This document shows, one piece after another, positions 16,880 to 25,360 of a DNA stretch of 64,000 bases. Positions within the stretch are counted from its first letter, which is position 1; each line of letters opens with the position of its first letter. This DNA is from Natrinema mahii (lineage in GTDB: Archaea > Halobacteriota > Halobacteria > Halobacteriales > Natrialbaceae): NCBI GenBank assembly GCA_000690595.2, contig JHUT02000001.1, positions 496,001-560,000 on the forward strand. Direction: 5' to 3'. The notes beneath the pieces are model-generated. The model had not been told where the DNA came from. It saw nothing but the letters and a program-made list of their open reading frames with translations, and did not search any database. The translations under genes and the position numbers were made by a program.

Positions 16880-18663
16880 ACCGCTCGCGACTCGACGTGA
16901 CGCTCGCGGTCGGCTACCTCGCGGTCGCTGCGGGGATCCTCGTCGCGAGAGCCAACCCCGCGACGGCGTACGAATCCTCGGTGTACACCGGCTCACCGAC
17001 GGCGGTCTGGATCGGCTTCGCGCTCGCGCTCGCGATCGCGGTCGGGACGGCACTTACCTGTCGCGGCCGGCGGCAGGGACTCGGAATCGCGCTCGGCGCG
17101 ATGACGGTTACCGCCGTCGCGAGCCTCCCCGTACTCCGGAACTATCGGTTCCTCGGGATGGGCGACCCGATGACCCATCTGGGGTGGACGCGGGACATCG
17201 TCTCGGGCGGGACCGCGCCCCACGAACTGTTCTATCCCGGCCTCCACTCGCTCGCGTCGATCTTTCATTTCGTCGGCGGCGTCTCGATCGAGCGCGCGCT
17301 CCTGTTCGGCATGGTCGTTCTGTTCGTCCCGTTCCTGCTTTTCGTCCCCCTGACCGTCCGGGAGATGGCCGACAGCGGGCTCGCGGTCGGACTCGCCGCG
17401 ATCGTCTCCTGGATGGTCCTGCCGGTCAACAACATCGCGACCCACATGGCCGTCCACACCAACTCGAACGCGCTGTTTCTCGTGCCGCCCGTCGTCTTCG
17501 CGGTCGTCGCCTATCTCCGCCGCCGGGCGACCATCGAGCGGCTCCCGCTCGGACTCTCGCCGTTTAGCGCCCTCCTCGCACTCACCGCGACCGCGCTCTT
17601 GCTGGTCCACCCACAGCAGATGTTCAACGTCGTCGTCCTCATCGGCGCGATCACCGGCGTCCAGTACCTCGCCCGCTGGCGGTTCGACGACCACCCGATG
17701 CTCGAGCATCCGACCCTGACCGCACAGACGCTGCTTCTCGGCGGGCTGTTCGGGCTCTGGGCGCTGGGCAACGAGCGGTTCCGATCGTCGGCGGTCGCGC
17801 TCGTTTCCGGACTGCTCACGGACGACACCGGAGCCGGCAACACGGTGAACCAGCGCGGGACGTCGCTGACGGAGATCGGCGGCAGCCTGCCGGAACTGTT
17901 CGTGAAGCTGTTCCTCGACGCGGCGATCGTCGGCCTCGTCGTGGGCCTGTTCGTGCTGGTCGTCTGGGTCCGTCGGTCGAGTCTCGCGGACGAGCCCCGC
18001 GCGTTCGTCAACTACGTCTCGCTCGCGCTCGTTCCGCTCGGCGGCCTCTTCGCGGCCTACTTCCTGGGAACGCCGACGATGGCGTTCCGGCAAGTCGGCT
18101 TCATCTACGTCCTGCTGACGATCCTCGCCGGGATCGCACTGGCACAGCTGGTCGGCGGGCTTTCAAACTGGATCACGAGGCCGGGCGCAAACGCCGTTGC
18201 GGCACTGGTCCTCGGAGGCTGTCTCGTCCTCGGGCTGCTCACGATGTTCGCCTCGCCGTTGATCTACAATCCCGGTCAGCACGTGACCCCCGAGATGATG
18301 AGCGGCTACGAGGACGGGCTCGAACACGGTGCCAACGGGACGCCCCACGTCGGGATGGGATACGATCCCTACCGGTACGACCACGGGATCAACGGCCTCG
18401 CGGGCGACGACACCCTCAGCGCCGCCTCGGCGGCGACCGGCTCGGCCAACGCCACCGAGTTCTCCGCCGGCAACTACAGCGGGGCCTACCCCGCCGACGA
18501 GTACTACTTCGTGTACACGGAGTGGGACCGGACGAAGGAGATCGACGTCTACGACCAGCTCAACTACCGGCGCGCGGCGCTCGAGGGACTGGAACGGTAT
18601 CGCGGCGCGAACAAGGTCATCTCGAACGACGAGTTCGAGATGTACGCCGTCCGAGACGCGTAG
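16876..18663 (+). CDS. GT-C-like polytopic membrane protein, paralog 2
   Basis: The protein has 595 residues and is related over its length to the protein at 6864-8690. Shared features are ARANPATAYESSVY near the N terminus, GDPMTHLGWTRDI in the first long outer loop, GTSLTEIGGSLPELF in a later loop, and NPGQHVTPEMMSGYEDG at the start of the exported tail. About 12 hydrophobic helices are visible. An in-frame stop at 16867 forces the GTG start at 16876. The acidic/His loop suggests a GT-C type transferase using a lipid-linked sugar, but the assignment is not certain. Translation is probably coupled to the mini-ORF at 16835. Confidence 0.85.
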   Translation: MNRSRLDVTLAVGYLAVAAGILVARANPATAYESSVYTGSPTAVWIGFALALAIAVGTALTCRGRRQGLGIALGAMTVTAVASLPVLRNYRFLGMGDPMTHLGWTRDIVSGGTAPHELFYPGLHSLASIFHFVGGVSIERALLFGMVVLFVPFLLFVPLTVREMADSGLAVGLAAIVSWMVLPVNNIATHMAVHTNSNALFLVPPVVFAVVAYLRRRATIERLPLGLSPFSALLALTATALLLVHPQQMFNVVVLIGAITGVQYLARWRFDDHPMLEHPTLTAQTLLLGGLFGLWALGNERFRSSAVALVSGLLTDDTGAGNTVNQRGTSLTEIGGSLPELFVKLFLDAAIVGLVVGLFVLVVWVRRSSLADEPRAFVNYVSLALVPLGGLFAAYFLGTPTMAFRQVGFIYVLLTILAGIALAQLVGGLSNWITRPGANAVAALVLGGCLVLGLLTMFASPLIYNPGQHVTPEMMSGYEDGLEHGANGTPHVGMGYDPYRYDHGINGLAGDDTLSAASAATGSANATEFSAGNYSGAYPADEYYFVYTEWDRTKEIDVYDQLNYRRAALEGLERYRGANKVISNDEFEMYAVRDA

Positions 18664-19005
18664 ACCGACCGGCGTGGATCTCGGATCACCGCTCCGATGG
18701 GTCACTGAAGACGAGCCGTTCGAACGGTCGTCGTTTCCCGCCCGCGTGAGACGTCGAGACCGCGAGCCGTGACCGTCGTCGCTCGTCGCGTCTGCCGACG
18801 GCGGCTCGAGTCGTGTCCCATCTGTTTTCCCGGCGGGCAATCTGGCCGACCGCCGTTGCAACGCCGGTAATACGCAATTACGGCCGAAAAACACGATCGT
18901 ACGTCGTCGAAACGGTGCCGCCCGTCCGAGACAGGAGTACGAGGTTCGACCGGAGAGATCGGCCTCGAGCGGCACAGAAACCATCGTATCCACTTGTTTC
19001 CGGCC
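18664..19005 (+). other. Intergenic spacer without a supported gene
   Basis: No convincing coding frame is seen. The spacer contains an imperfect inverted repeat CCGGTAATACGCAATTACGG near 18865-18884, which may be a regulatory site or a weak transcript end for the membrane-protein gene. Confidence 0.4.
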
Positions 19006-19147
19006 GAAAAGAGTTGCTTACCGGCTGCCGATTCCTCACGATTACGTTCGTAATTTCGTGAATGCAGAGCCGTATATTGTTCGCGATTCCACAGTGTTAG
19101 AAATATAGTCTGTAAATTTAAGCCATATCGGCAAGAAAAAGTTTATG
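19006..19147 (+). promoter_or_regulatory. Three-block promoter of beta-helix gene 2
   Basis: The half-site TTACC at 19018-19022 occupies exactly the position of the inverted repeat in the two sister promoters; its left arm is degenerate (GAAAA). AATTTA lies at 19115-19120 and the core AAAAAGTTTATG ends at 19147. The ATG at 19174 follows 26 nt later. Confidence 0.55.
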
Positions 19148-19173
19148 AGTGTAAGCCGGTGTTACGCTGATGT

Positions 19174-20124
19174 ATGGCGCAGAATCCCCGTACGTCCGAG
19201 ACGGAATCTATGCCGACGACAGGCCATAATAGCGGCTTAACCCGCCGAAACTACGTGCGCTCGCTCGCCGCGGTGGCGACCGCGACGACCGCACTCGGCG
19301 GTGTCGGCGCGGCCGCGGCCGAGGACGACTACGAGGTCATCGAAGCCCAGGGACAGACGATCACCCTCGAGGAGGGCGAGACCTGGGAGAACAAACTCAT
19401 CGACATGACGACCGGGCAGGACATCGTCGTCACGGCCCACAGCAGCGACTGGACGATCCGAAACGTCGGCTTCAAAGGCGAGAACACCTCCGGTACCGGC
19501 TCCGCGACGTTCGGTATCTCCGACACCGGCAACGGCACCAGTACCGTCGAGAACGTCTACCTCGGCGACGGCGCGAGTACGGGCAACACCAACCCGAACG
19601 GCCACGGCCAGACGGCTTTCTGGGTCGCCCCGGACCACAACGGTCACATCGACTTCGAGAACGTCAACATCCAGAACTTCTCGGACAACGCGATCTACGG
19701 CTCCGCGCCCGGCAACAAGGGCGGCGGGACGATCCACATCGACAGCAGTTTCGCCGCCAACTGTTACGTCTCGCATTTCCGGCTCGGGACGGAGGGCAGC
19801 AAGGTCACCAACTCGAGCGTCTACGTCGACGAAAGCAACGGCTACGTCGGCCGCGGGATCTGGGCGTGGGCCCCCGGCACGGTCGAGGTCGAGGGCTGCC
19901 AGATCGAGATGAACGGCCAGAACACCGCCATCGACGCGGGCGCGAACGGCAACCCGACCGAGGTCGTCGTCGCGGACTCCGAGTACGACGAGAAAGCCGG
20001 TGTCGCCGAACACGCCGGCTCGACGGTTGAACTCGGCGACGGCGTCGGAACCGACCCCGAGGCCGTCATCCCCAGCGGCGTCCCGACCTCGCCCGAGGAA
20101 GCCGCATCGGGCGCGTCGAACTGA
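19174..20124 (+). CDS. Tat-exported beta-helix protein without C-terminal modules
   Basis: The protein has 316 residues. The Tat signal is TRRNYVRSLAAVATATTALG. The mature part opens EDDYEVIEAQGQTITLEEGETWENKLIDM, very close to the protein at 20547 (DYETIEARGQTVRIGRGETFENKLIDL). A right-handed parallel beta-helix follows with WTIRNVGFKG, STVENVYLGDG, HIDFENVNIQNFSDNAIYG and YGSAPGNKGGGTIHI turns. It ends PEEAASGASN, just where the longer paralogs begin their linker and repeat modules, so it is a natural short form. It is expected at the cell surface or in the medium and may bind or cleave polysaccharide. Confidence 0.92.
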   Translation: MAQNPRTSETESMPTTGHNSGLTRRNYVRSLAAVATATTALGGVGAAAAEDDYEVIEAQGQTITLEEGETWENKLIDMTTGQDIVVTAHSSDWTIRNVGFKGENTSGTGSATFGISDTGNGTSTVENVYLGDGASTGNTNPNGHGQTAFWVAPDHNGHIDFENVNIQNFSDNAIYGSAPGNKGGGTIHIDSSFAANCYVSHFRLGTEGSKVTNSSVYVDESNGYVGRGIWAWAPGTVEVEGCQIEMNGQNTAIDAGANGNPTEVVVADSEYDEKAGVAEHAGSTVELGDGVGTDPEAVIPSGVPTSPEEAASGASN

Positions 20125-20378
20125 GTCGCCGACGGACCCCACCCCCTGCTGACACGTCCCTCTCCGACACCGCTGACGCCGCCCCTCCACATCACAACCC
20201 TGCTGACCGCTTCCCGCCACCGCAGTCCCGCTGACGCCGGCCCCCTCCACCGTTTTCGGCTGTTCTTCCGCACCGCTTTCGGCCCTCGGGTTCCCCGTTC
20301 CGACGCCGGAGCGTCGAGTAATCAGTGATTATCGACCGAGGTCGCCCTCGAGCGAGCCCAGAACCGGCCGCCCGTCCC

Positions 20379-20520
20379 GGTAATAGCTTCTTACCGAGGT
20401 CTCGAGCCGAAAGTTGCGCCTCATAAAATCCGTCACCGAATATCACCAAATCTTCTACGAATAGTGCTGTATATAGTTACAGTCTGTTAATTTTATGCTC
20501 AGGGATGGGGAAAGTTTATA
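20379..20520 (+). promoter_or_regulatory. Three-block promoter of beta-helix gene 3
   Basis: The inverted repeat GGTAA-N7-TTACC lies at 20379-20395, AATTTT at 20489-20494, and the core GGGGAAAGTTTATA at 20507-20520. The ATG follows 26 nt later. Spacings of 115 and 16 nt match the promoter of the gene ending at 5271 within 1 nt. Confidence 0.6.
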
Positions 20521-20546
20521 CTGGTAGTGTCGTATTACCCGATTGC

Positions 20547-22355
20547 ATGGCACGCGACCCTTCGGTATCGGACGGCGAGTCGTCCCCCTCCCCGCGCGGG
20601 GAGGCGAGCGACGAGAGCGATAAGGACGGATTACTACACCGGCGATCGTACATGAAGCTGGCCGGGACGACGACGGCGGCGGCGACGCTGACGGGAGCGG
20701 CGGCCGCCGCCGGCGACGACTACGAGACCATCGAAGCCCGCGGGCAGACGGTCAGGATCGGCCGCGGCGAGACCTTCGAGAACAAGCTGATCGATCTGAC
20801 CACCGGCGAGGGGTTCCTGCTCTACGTCGAGGGCGCGAACGCGACGATCCGGAACGTCGGGTTCGAGGGACTGTACCGGGGCGACTCCTTTATGATCTCG
20901 ATCAAGGCCGGTGCCGGCGATATACTCGTCGAGAACGTCTACCTCGGTGACGGCGCGACCAAGGAGGGCTCGAGTTTCGTTCACGGGCCCGGCGGCGTCT
21001 TCATGCACCCGGAGAACGACGCCGACGTGACGTTCCGGCACTGCAACGTTCAGGGGTTCCCGAACAACGGCTTTTACTGTTCCAACACGCCCTCCGGCGG
21101 CAGCGTCCGCTTCGAGCGCTGTTTCGGCAAGAACAATGGCGTCACCACGTTCCGGTGTGGCAGCGCCGACGACGAGATCGTCGACTGCGTCGCGTACAAC
21201 GACGACACCGACTACGGCCCCGGTTACGGCGGCTACGGCGAGACCGACGGTCGTCCCGTCTGGGTCTGGAACGGCGGGACCGTGACGATCCGCGATTCGC
21301 ACTTCGCGGCCGGTCCCTACCCCTACGCGCTCGTGGCCGGCGCGAACGGCTCGCCCGGCAGCGTCGACTTCCAAAGCGGCGGCATCGACGGCGAGATCCA
21401 ACGCGCCAGCGGCTCGACGGTCGACGTCGCTAGCGCCGTCTCGAGCGATCCGGACCTCTCGGTCCCCGACGGCGTCCCGACGACGCCCAAGGAAGCCGCG
21501 ACGGGCGAGGGCGACGGCTCGAGCGGCTCCGCCGACTCGGCTGAGGGGCCGGACGGCGACGGGCCGTCGAACCTCCTGCTGGTCGAGGGCAGTCCGTCGG
21601 ACGCGACGCGCTACGAGTTCACCGTCGACGGCGAAATCGAGCGCTCGACCGCCGAGGGCGCGTCGATCGACGACGAGGACACCATCGACGGCTCGACGGT
21701 CCGGGGCAGCGTCGCCGACTGGAAGGACGCCTTCCGTTTTGCCGGCGAGCTCACCGAACTGACCGTCGACGGCCCCGGCACCGTGCTGGTCAACGGCGAC
21801 GCGGTCGACCCCGCCGACTACGGCGCACGGCTTCCCCACGTCCTCGCGGTCAGCGGGGAGGGGACGACGACGAGCTACGAGATCACCGTCGACGGGACGA
21901 TCGAACTCGCAGAGGACGAGGAACCGGCCGCGGAAGCCACGACCGTCTCTGGCTCGACCGTCCAGAGTTCGATCACCGACGGCACCCAGACCTTCCGGTT
22001 CTCGGGCGCGCTGACCGACGTGACGTTCTCGGACGGGACCGCAGCCATCACGGTCGACGGCGAGCCAATCGACCCCAGCGAGTACGGCGACCACGAGATG
22101 CTTCCCCACGCGCTGGTGATCGACGGCACCGACGCCGACGGGCCGACGACCTACGCGTTCGAGGTCGACGGCGCGGTCGTCAGGTCGGACTATCGCGACG
22201 CCTCGATCGACGACGAGGACGTCGTCGAGAACGGAACCGTCCGCGGCGCGGTCGGCAACTGGCTCGACGCCTACTGGTTCGACGGCGATATCGACGATTT
22301 CCGGCTGCGCGGCGACGCGGCGGTCGACCTGCAGTACAACGCACGCGACCAATAA
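20547..22355 (+). CDS. Tat-exported beta-helix protein with three C-terminal repeat modules
   Basis: The protein has 602 residues from MARDPSVSDGE. The Tat signal is RRSYMKLAGTTTAAATLTGAAAA. The beta-helix spans roughly residues 55-300 (NATIRNVGFEG, ILVENVYLGDG, DVTFRHCNVQGFPNNGFY). A short Gly/Ser/Asp linker is followed by three tandem modules of about 85 residues, with the signatures YEFTVDGEIE, WKDAFRFAGEL and VNGDAVDPADYG repeated. The modules match modules 2-4 of the protein at 3154-5271. An upstream in-frame ATG at 20505 exists but lies inside the promoter core. A surface-exposed polysaccharide-binding or processing role is inferred. Confidence 0.92.
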   Translation: MARDPSVSDGESSPSPRGEASDESDKDGLLHRRSYMKLAGTTTAAATLTGAAAAAGDDYETIEARGQTVRIGRGETFENKLIDLTTGEGFLLYVEGANATIRNVGFEGLYRGDSFMISIKAGAGDILVENVYLGDGATKEGSSFVHGPGGVFMHPENDADVTFRHCNVQGFPNNGFYCSNTPSGGSVRFERCFGKNNGVTTFRCGSADDEIVDCVAYNDDTDYGPGYGGYGETDGRPVWVWNGGTVTIRDSHFAAGPYPYALVAGANGSPGSVDFQSGGIDGEIQRASGSTVDVASAVSSDPDLSVPDGVPTTPKEAATGEGDGSSGSADSAEGPDGDGPSNLLLVEGSPSDATRYEFTVDGEIERSTAEGASIDDEDTIDGSTVRGSVADWKDAFRFAGELTELTVDGPGTVLVNGDAVDPADYGARLPHVLAVSGEGTTTSYEITVDGTIELAEDEEPAAEATTVSGSTVQSSITDGTQTFRFSGALTDVTFSDGTAAITVDGEPIDPSEYGDHEMLPHALVIDGTDADGPTTYAFEVDGAVVRSDYRDASIDDEDVVENGTVRGAVGNWLDAYWFDGDIDDFRLRGDAAVDLQYNARDQ

Positions 22356-22766
22356 CGCTCGAGTGTTTTCTCACCGGTCGCGAGCGCGCTGTCCCGTGGT
22401 CCGCGGGAACTCGTATCGGCGGGCGCGAGCAGTGGCCGGATTCGTTTCTCGAGACGGCGTGAGCACTGTGTGGGTCGTCTCCGTATCGAGAAGGCTCCCG
22501 CGCCTGGAACAGCTGCTGGCACGCGACTGCTCCGGTACTGGATGACGGTCGTCGGGAGCCAGCCGTCCCTACGAAAGCCGGTACCAAAAAGGCTTCTCAG
22601 CGGTCGGCGACGATCGGTCGACGGCGCGGCGATCGGACCGCGACGGAGCGCTCGCGGGTCGGGACCGGCCGCTAGAGCGAGGACCCACGCGGTGGGCGAG
22701 AGCGGTCGGAAAACGTCCGCAGTGACGGGCGGCAAAACTGACGAACCGAGACCGGCGGATCGAGGA
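22356..22766 (-). other. Intergenic spacer without a supported gene
   Basis: The 3' ends of the beta-helix gene and the HTH gene face each other here. Only Arg-rich frames typical of out-of-frame haloarchaeal DNA are open. No repeat or promoter motif stood out. Confidence 0.5.
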
Positions 22767-23360
22767 TCACTCGATCCGGGAGAGTTTGCCGTCGACGTTG
22801 CGCTCCTGATGGCGGTTCCGGACGAGGTGGGCACCGGAGAGACAACAGAACGCGGCGACGACGACGGCGGCGAGCGCGGTCATCGGGACGGCAGCAAGCA
22901 CGGGAAGGCCGAGAGACGCCGCAGCGAGGACGGCGACACCGACCACACTGAGGGCGGCGTACCACCGGTCCCAGCGGTCCTGTCGATGGGTCTCGGTATC
23001 GAGATACATCATCAGCAGGTCGGCATTGTCCGACAGCGAGATCAATCCGCGGTCCTGATCGTACTCGACGATGCCAGCGTCGTCCATCTTCGGCAGGTGG
23101 GTCTGATAGAGGGCCACGTAGACCCGTTTTCGCTGGTCGGAACTGAGCGCGTTGACGTCGGTGTCGTTTTCCCAGGCCGCGATCTGCTCGGCGAGTTCGC
23201 CGAGGGTGACCGTTTCGTCGGCTTCCAGCAAGTACGTGAGGACTTCCCGCCGTCTGCGGTTCTTTAACAGTTCGAAAATGACGTCCTTCGAGAGGCGTTC
23301 GCCCTCGTCGTCGGCGACCGACGCGATCTCGTCGGGCAGCGACGTATCGATCGAGGACAT
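22767..23360 (-). CDS. Membrane-anchored winged-HTH protein (DUF7344-like)
   Basis: The protein has 197 residues from MSSIDTSLPDE. The N-terminal about 115 residues form a wHTH with the haloarchaeal signature LSKDVIFELLKNRRRREVLTYLLE and LYQTHLPKMDDAGIVEYDQDRG. Two transmembrane helices follow (about residues 135-175, AALSVVGVAVLAAASLGL and AVPMTALAAVVVAAFCCL), then a basic tail. This DUF7344 arrangement is frequent beside haloarchaeal surface-glycan loci. Membrane-tethered transcription control of the island is inferred. A TATA-like TTTAAGAG about 150 nt upstream suggests either a long leader or a promoter not recognised here. Confidence 0.88.
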   Translation of the reverse strand: MSSIDTSLPDEIASVADDEGERLSKDVIFELLKNRRRREVLTYLLEADETVTLGELAEQIAAWENDTDVNALSSDQRKRVYVALYQTHLPKMDDAGIVEYDQDRGLISLSDNADLLMMYLDTETHRQDRWDRWYAALSVVGVAVLAAASLGLPVLAAVPMTALAAVVVAAFCCLSGAHLVRNRHQERNVDGKLSRIE

Positions 23361-24108
23361 CACCGATTCCCTCCGGTCGTATCGGACCCATTCGAGCCTG
23401 TCTCCCCCCAACTCCGGAACGCCGGATCACCGGCGAATCGACTCGACGACGACCGCTGTACGTTCGAACGGCGGGTCGAAATCACGTTTGACACACCAGG
23501 TTGTACACCAACAGAGATACTCTTAAACACGACTACGTTTCGCACCGTCTGCAAAGGAGGTACGGATCGACTTCTCGACCGGTCGATAGCGGCGGCGGTC
23601 TGGTGGCGAGACGGGCGGGTGCGACCGTTCTCGAGTCCGGTTCGTATCCGATGATTGCGCGCGTGTATCGACGGCGTACGGGCGAGTAAGGGGTAACGGG
23701 AACGACGACCGTGCGGTGAGGGGGTAAACGAGGACACGGCACTGGTACGGAACGTCCGCTGGGACCGATATAAAATCGAGCGACAGTTCACACACGAAAG
23801 AGCGGTTTACGGGATGAAGGGGTGATTTACGTCGGCGAGTCGCCGAAACGATCGGGGCGTTTCTTGGTGCATGTGCTCATTGGTCATGGCGGGTCGAAAC
23901 GGCCGGTCGCCGGTCGTTTCGCCCGGACACGACCGATGGGACACGGTTTCGACCCGACCGTCGGGGCCCGCTGCTCGAGGACGGTCGACGGTCGGGTCCG
24001 TTCTCTTTGCGTTTCGCGTCGAATCCCCGGGCGGGAACGGTAAGTCGGTGTTTCCGTCGAAACCATGTGAACCCCTTACAGTGCCGGCACGGTTTCGGTC
24101 GAGTACTG
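23361..24108 (+). other. Long divergent intergenic region
   Basis: About 750 nt separate the HTH gene from tfb. A strong TATA-like CGATATAAAATCG at 23764-23776 has no convincing ORF behind it on the plus strand, so it could drive an untranslated RNA or a long tfb leader. The region also has several repeats of GGTCGAAACGG and CCGTTTCGACC type. No gene is supported. Confidence 0.4.
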
Positions 24109-25068
24109 ATGACGCGGTCTATCATCGATCACGCCAGCGACGAATCGCAGTCCGAGCAGGTCGAGGCTGGTCTGTGTCCCGACTGTGAGACCGACACGAT
24201 CGTTCACGACCCCGATCGGGGAGAGCGTGTCTGTGAGGAGTGCGGGCTCGTCCTGACCGAGGATCCCATCGACTACGGGCCCGAATGGCGGGCGTTCAAC
24301 GCACAGGAACACGACGAACTCTCCCGGGTGGGCGCGCCCCTGACCCAGTCGATGCACGACCGGGGGCTGACGACGACCATCGACTGGCGCAACAAGGACG
24401 CCAACGGCCACTCGATGTCCGCGGACAAACACGGCCAGCTCCATCGACTGCGGGTCTGGCAGGAACGGATCCGAACGAAAAACGCCGGCGAACGCAACCT
24501 CAAGTACGCCCTCTCGGAGATCGACCGGATGGTCAGCGCGTTGGGCGTCCCCAAGCCGGTTAAGGAGACGGCGAGCGTCATCTACCGGCAGGCCCTCGAG
24601 CAGGACCTCATCCGCGGGCGCTCGATCGAGGGCGTCGCGACGGCGTCGCTGTACACCGCCTGTCGAAAGGAGGACATCCCCCGGAGCCTCGAGGAAGTAA
24701 CCGCCGTCTCACGCGTCGAGCAACGGGAGATCGGTCGGACCTATCGGTACATCGCGGACGAACTGGACATCAACCTCGAGCCGACGAACCCACGGCAGTT
24801 CGTCCCGCGGTTCTGTTCGGAACTCGACGTCGGCACGGACGTCGAGACCAAGGCCGTCGAAATCATCGACCGGACGACAGAGCAGGGCCTGCACTCGGGG
24901 AAGTCACCGACTGGCTTCGCGGCCGCGGCCATCTACGCCGCCGGCCTGCTCTGTGACGAGACCATTCCACAGCGGGCGGTCGCCGACACCGCCCAGACGA
25001 CGGTCGTCACGGTCCGGAACCGCTACCGCGAGCAACTCGAGGCGATCGACCAGCAGCCGGCTACATGA
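24109..25068 (+). CDS. tfb: Transcription initiation factor IIB
   Basis: The protein has 319 residues. The N-terminal zinc ribbon (CPDCETDTIVHDPDRGERVCEEC, residues about 20-42) recruits RNA polymerase. The B-finger/linker contains GPEWRAFN. Two cyclin folds follow; the first ends near GRSIEGVATASLYTACR and the second near KSPTGFAAAAIYAAGLL, which carries the helix-turn-helix contacting the BRE. Haloarchaea have several TFB paralogs with partly separate target promoters; which one this is cannot be told from sequence alone. The start MTRSIIDHASDES is chosen over an in-frame upstream extension. Its stop overlaps the 3' end of the transposon-disrupted gene on the other strand. Confidence 0.95.
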   Translation: MTRSIIDHASDESQSEQVEAGLCPDCETDTIVHDPDRGERVCEECGLVLTEDPIDYGPEWRAFNAQEHDELSRVGAPLTQSMHDRGLTTTIDWRNKDANGHSMSADKHGQLHRLRVWQERIRTKNAGERNLKYALSEIDRMVSALGVPKPVKETASVIYRQALEQDLIRGRSIEGVATASLYTACRKEDIPRSLEEVTAVSRVEQREIGRTYRYIADELDINLEPTNPRQFVPRFCSELDVGTDVETKAVEIIDRTTEQGLHSGKSPTGFAAAAIYAAGLLCDETIPQRAVADTAQTTVVTVRNRYREQLEAIDQQPAT

Positions 25069-25228
25069 CCGAGCGGTCGTCCTCGCCGTAGAACGCCTCG
25101 TCGACCAGTGCGTGCAGGTTGTCGTAGGGAACGAACGCGATGAACTCCTCGTCGTCGTTGTAGAGTTCGACGCCCGTCTCCGTGCGGTCGTACCGGTCGC
25201 ACTCGATCTGTCTCTCGGGGAGGATCGC
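25061..25228 (-). pseudogene. 3' part of a small gene disrupted by the TnpB element
   Basis: Reading on the minus strand gives AILPERQIECDRYDRTETGV and, further on, EFIAFVPYDNLHALVDEAFYG, then GEDDRSVM and TAG. This looks like a normal acidic haloarchaeal protein but has no start codon. Going upstream the frame runs into the transposon end. The missing 5' part is found in frame beyond the element at 26674-26714. The fused product would be about 63-68 residues. The family was not recognised. The stop overlaps the tfb stop region convergently. Confidence 0.65.
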
Positions 25229-25360
25229 GCGGTGAACTCACCCCGGGGTCAAGCCTTGGGGCTTCCTACTTCAACGACGCGCTTTGCATCCACAGCCTCT
25301 CGCTGAGGGGTGAACGTAGGGAGCGCAGTCTGCATAGGCGTTGATTCGGAGCGTCCCGCC
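25210..25360 (-). ncRNA. Predicted omega-RNA (reRNA) of the TnpB element
   Basis: In this family the guide RNA overlaps the 3' end of tnpB, passes the right element end and finishes in about 16-20 nt of flanking DNA. Here the scaffold would include the CCCCGGGG hairpin and the guide would start at about 25228 (minus strand GCGATCCTCCCCGAGAG). Limits are approximate and inferred from the family, not from a conserved sequence match. Confidence 0.35.

Noticed and set aside
18163-18993. Minus-strand frame of 276 codons
   Set aside because: It is antisense to the end of the GT-C-like gene and its C-terminal half is an evident mirror of that coding sequence.
23822-24108. Small genes in the 23.4-24.1 kb spacer
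   Set aside because: Several short frames exist but none has a promoter-start match or haloarchaeal protein composition.
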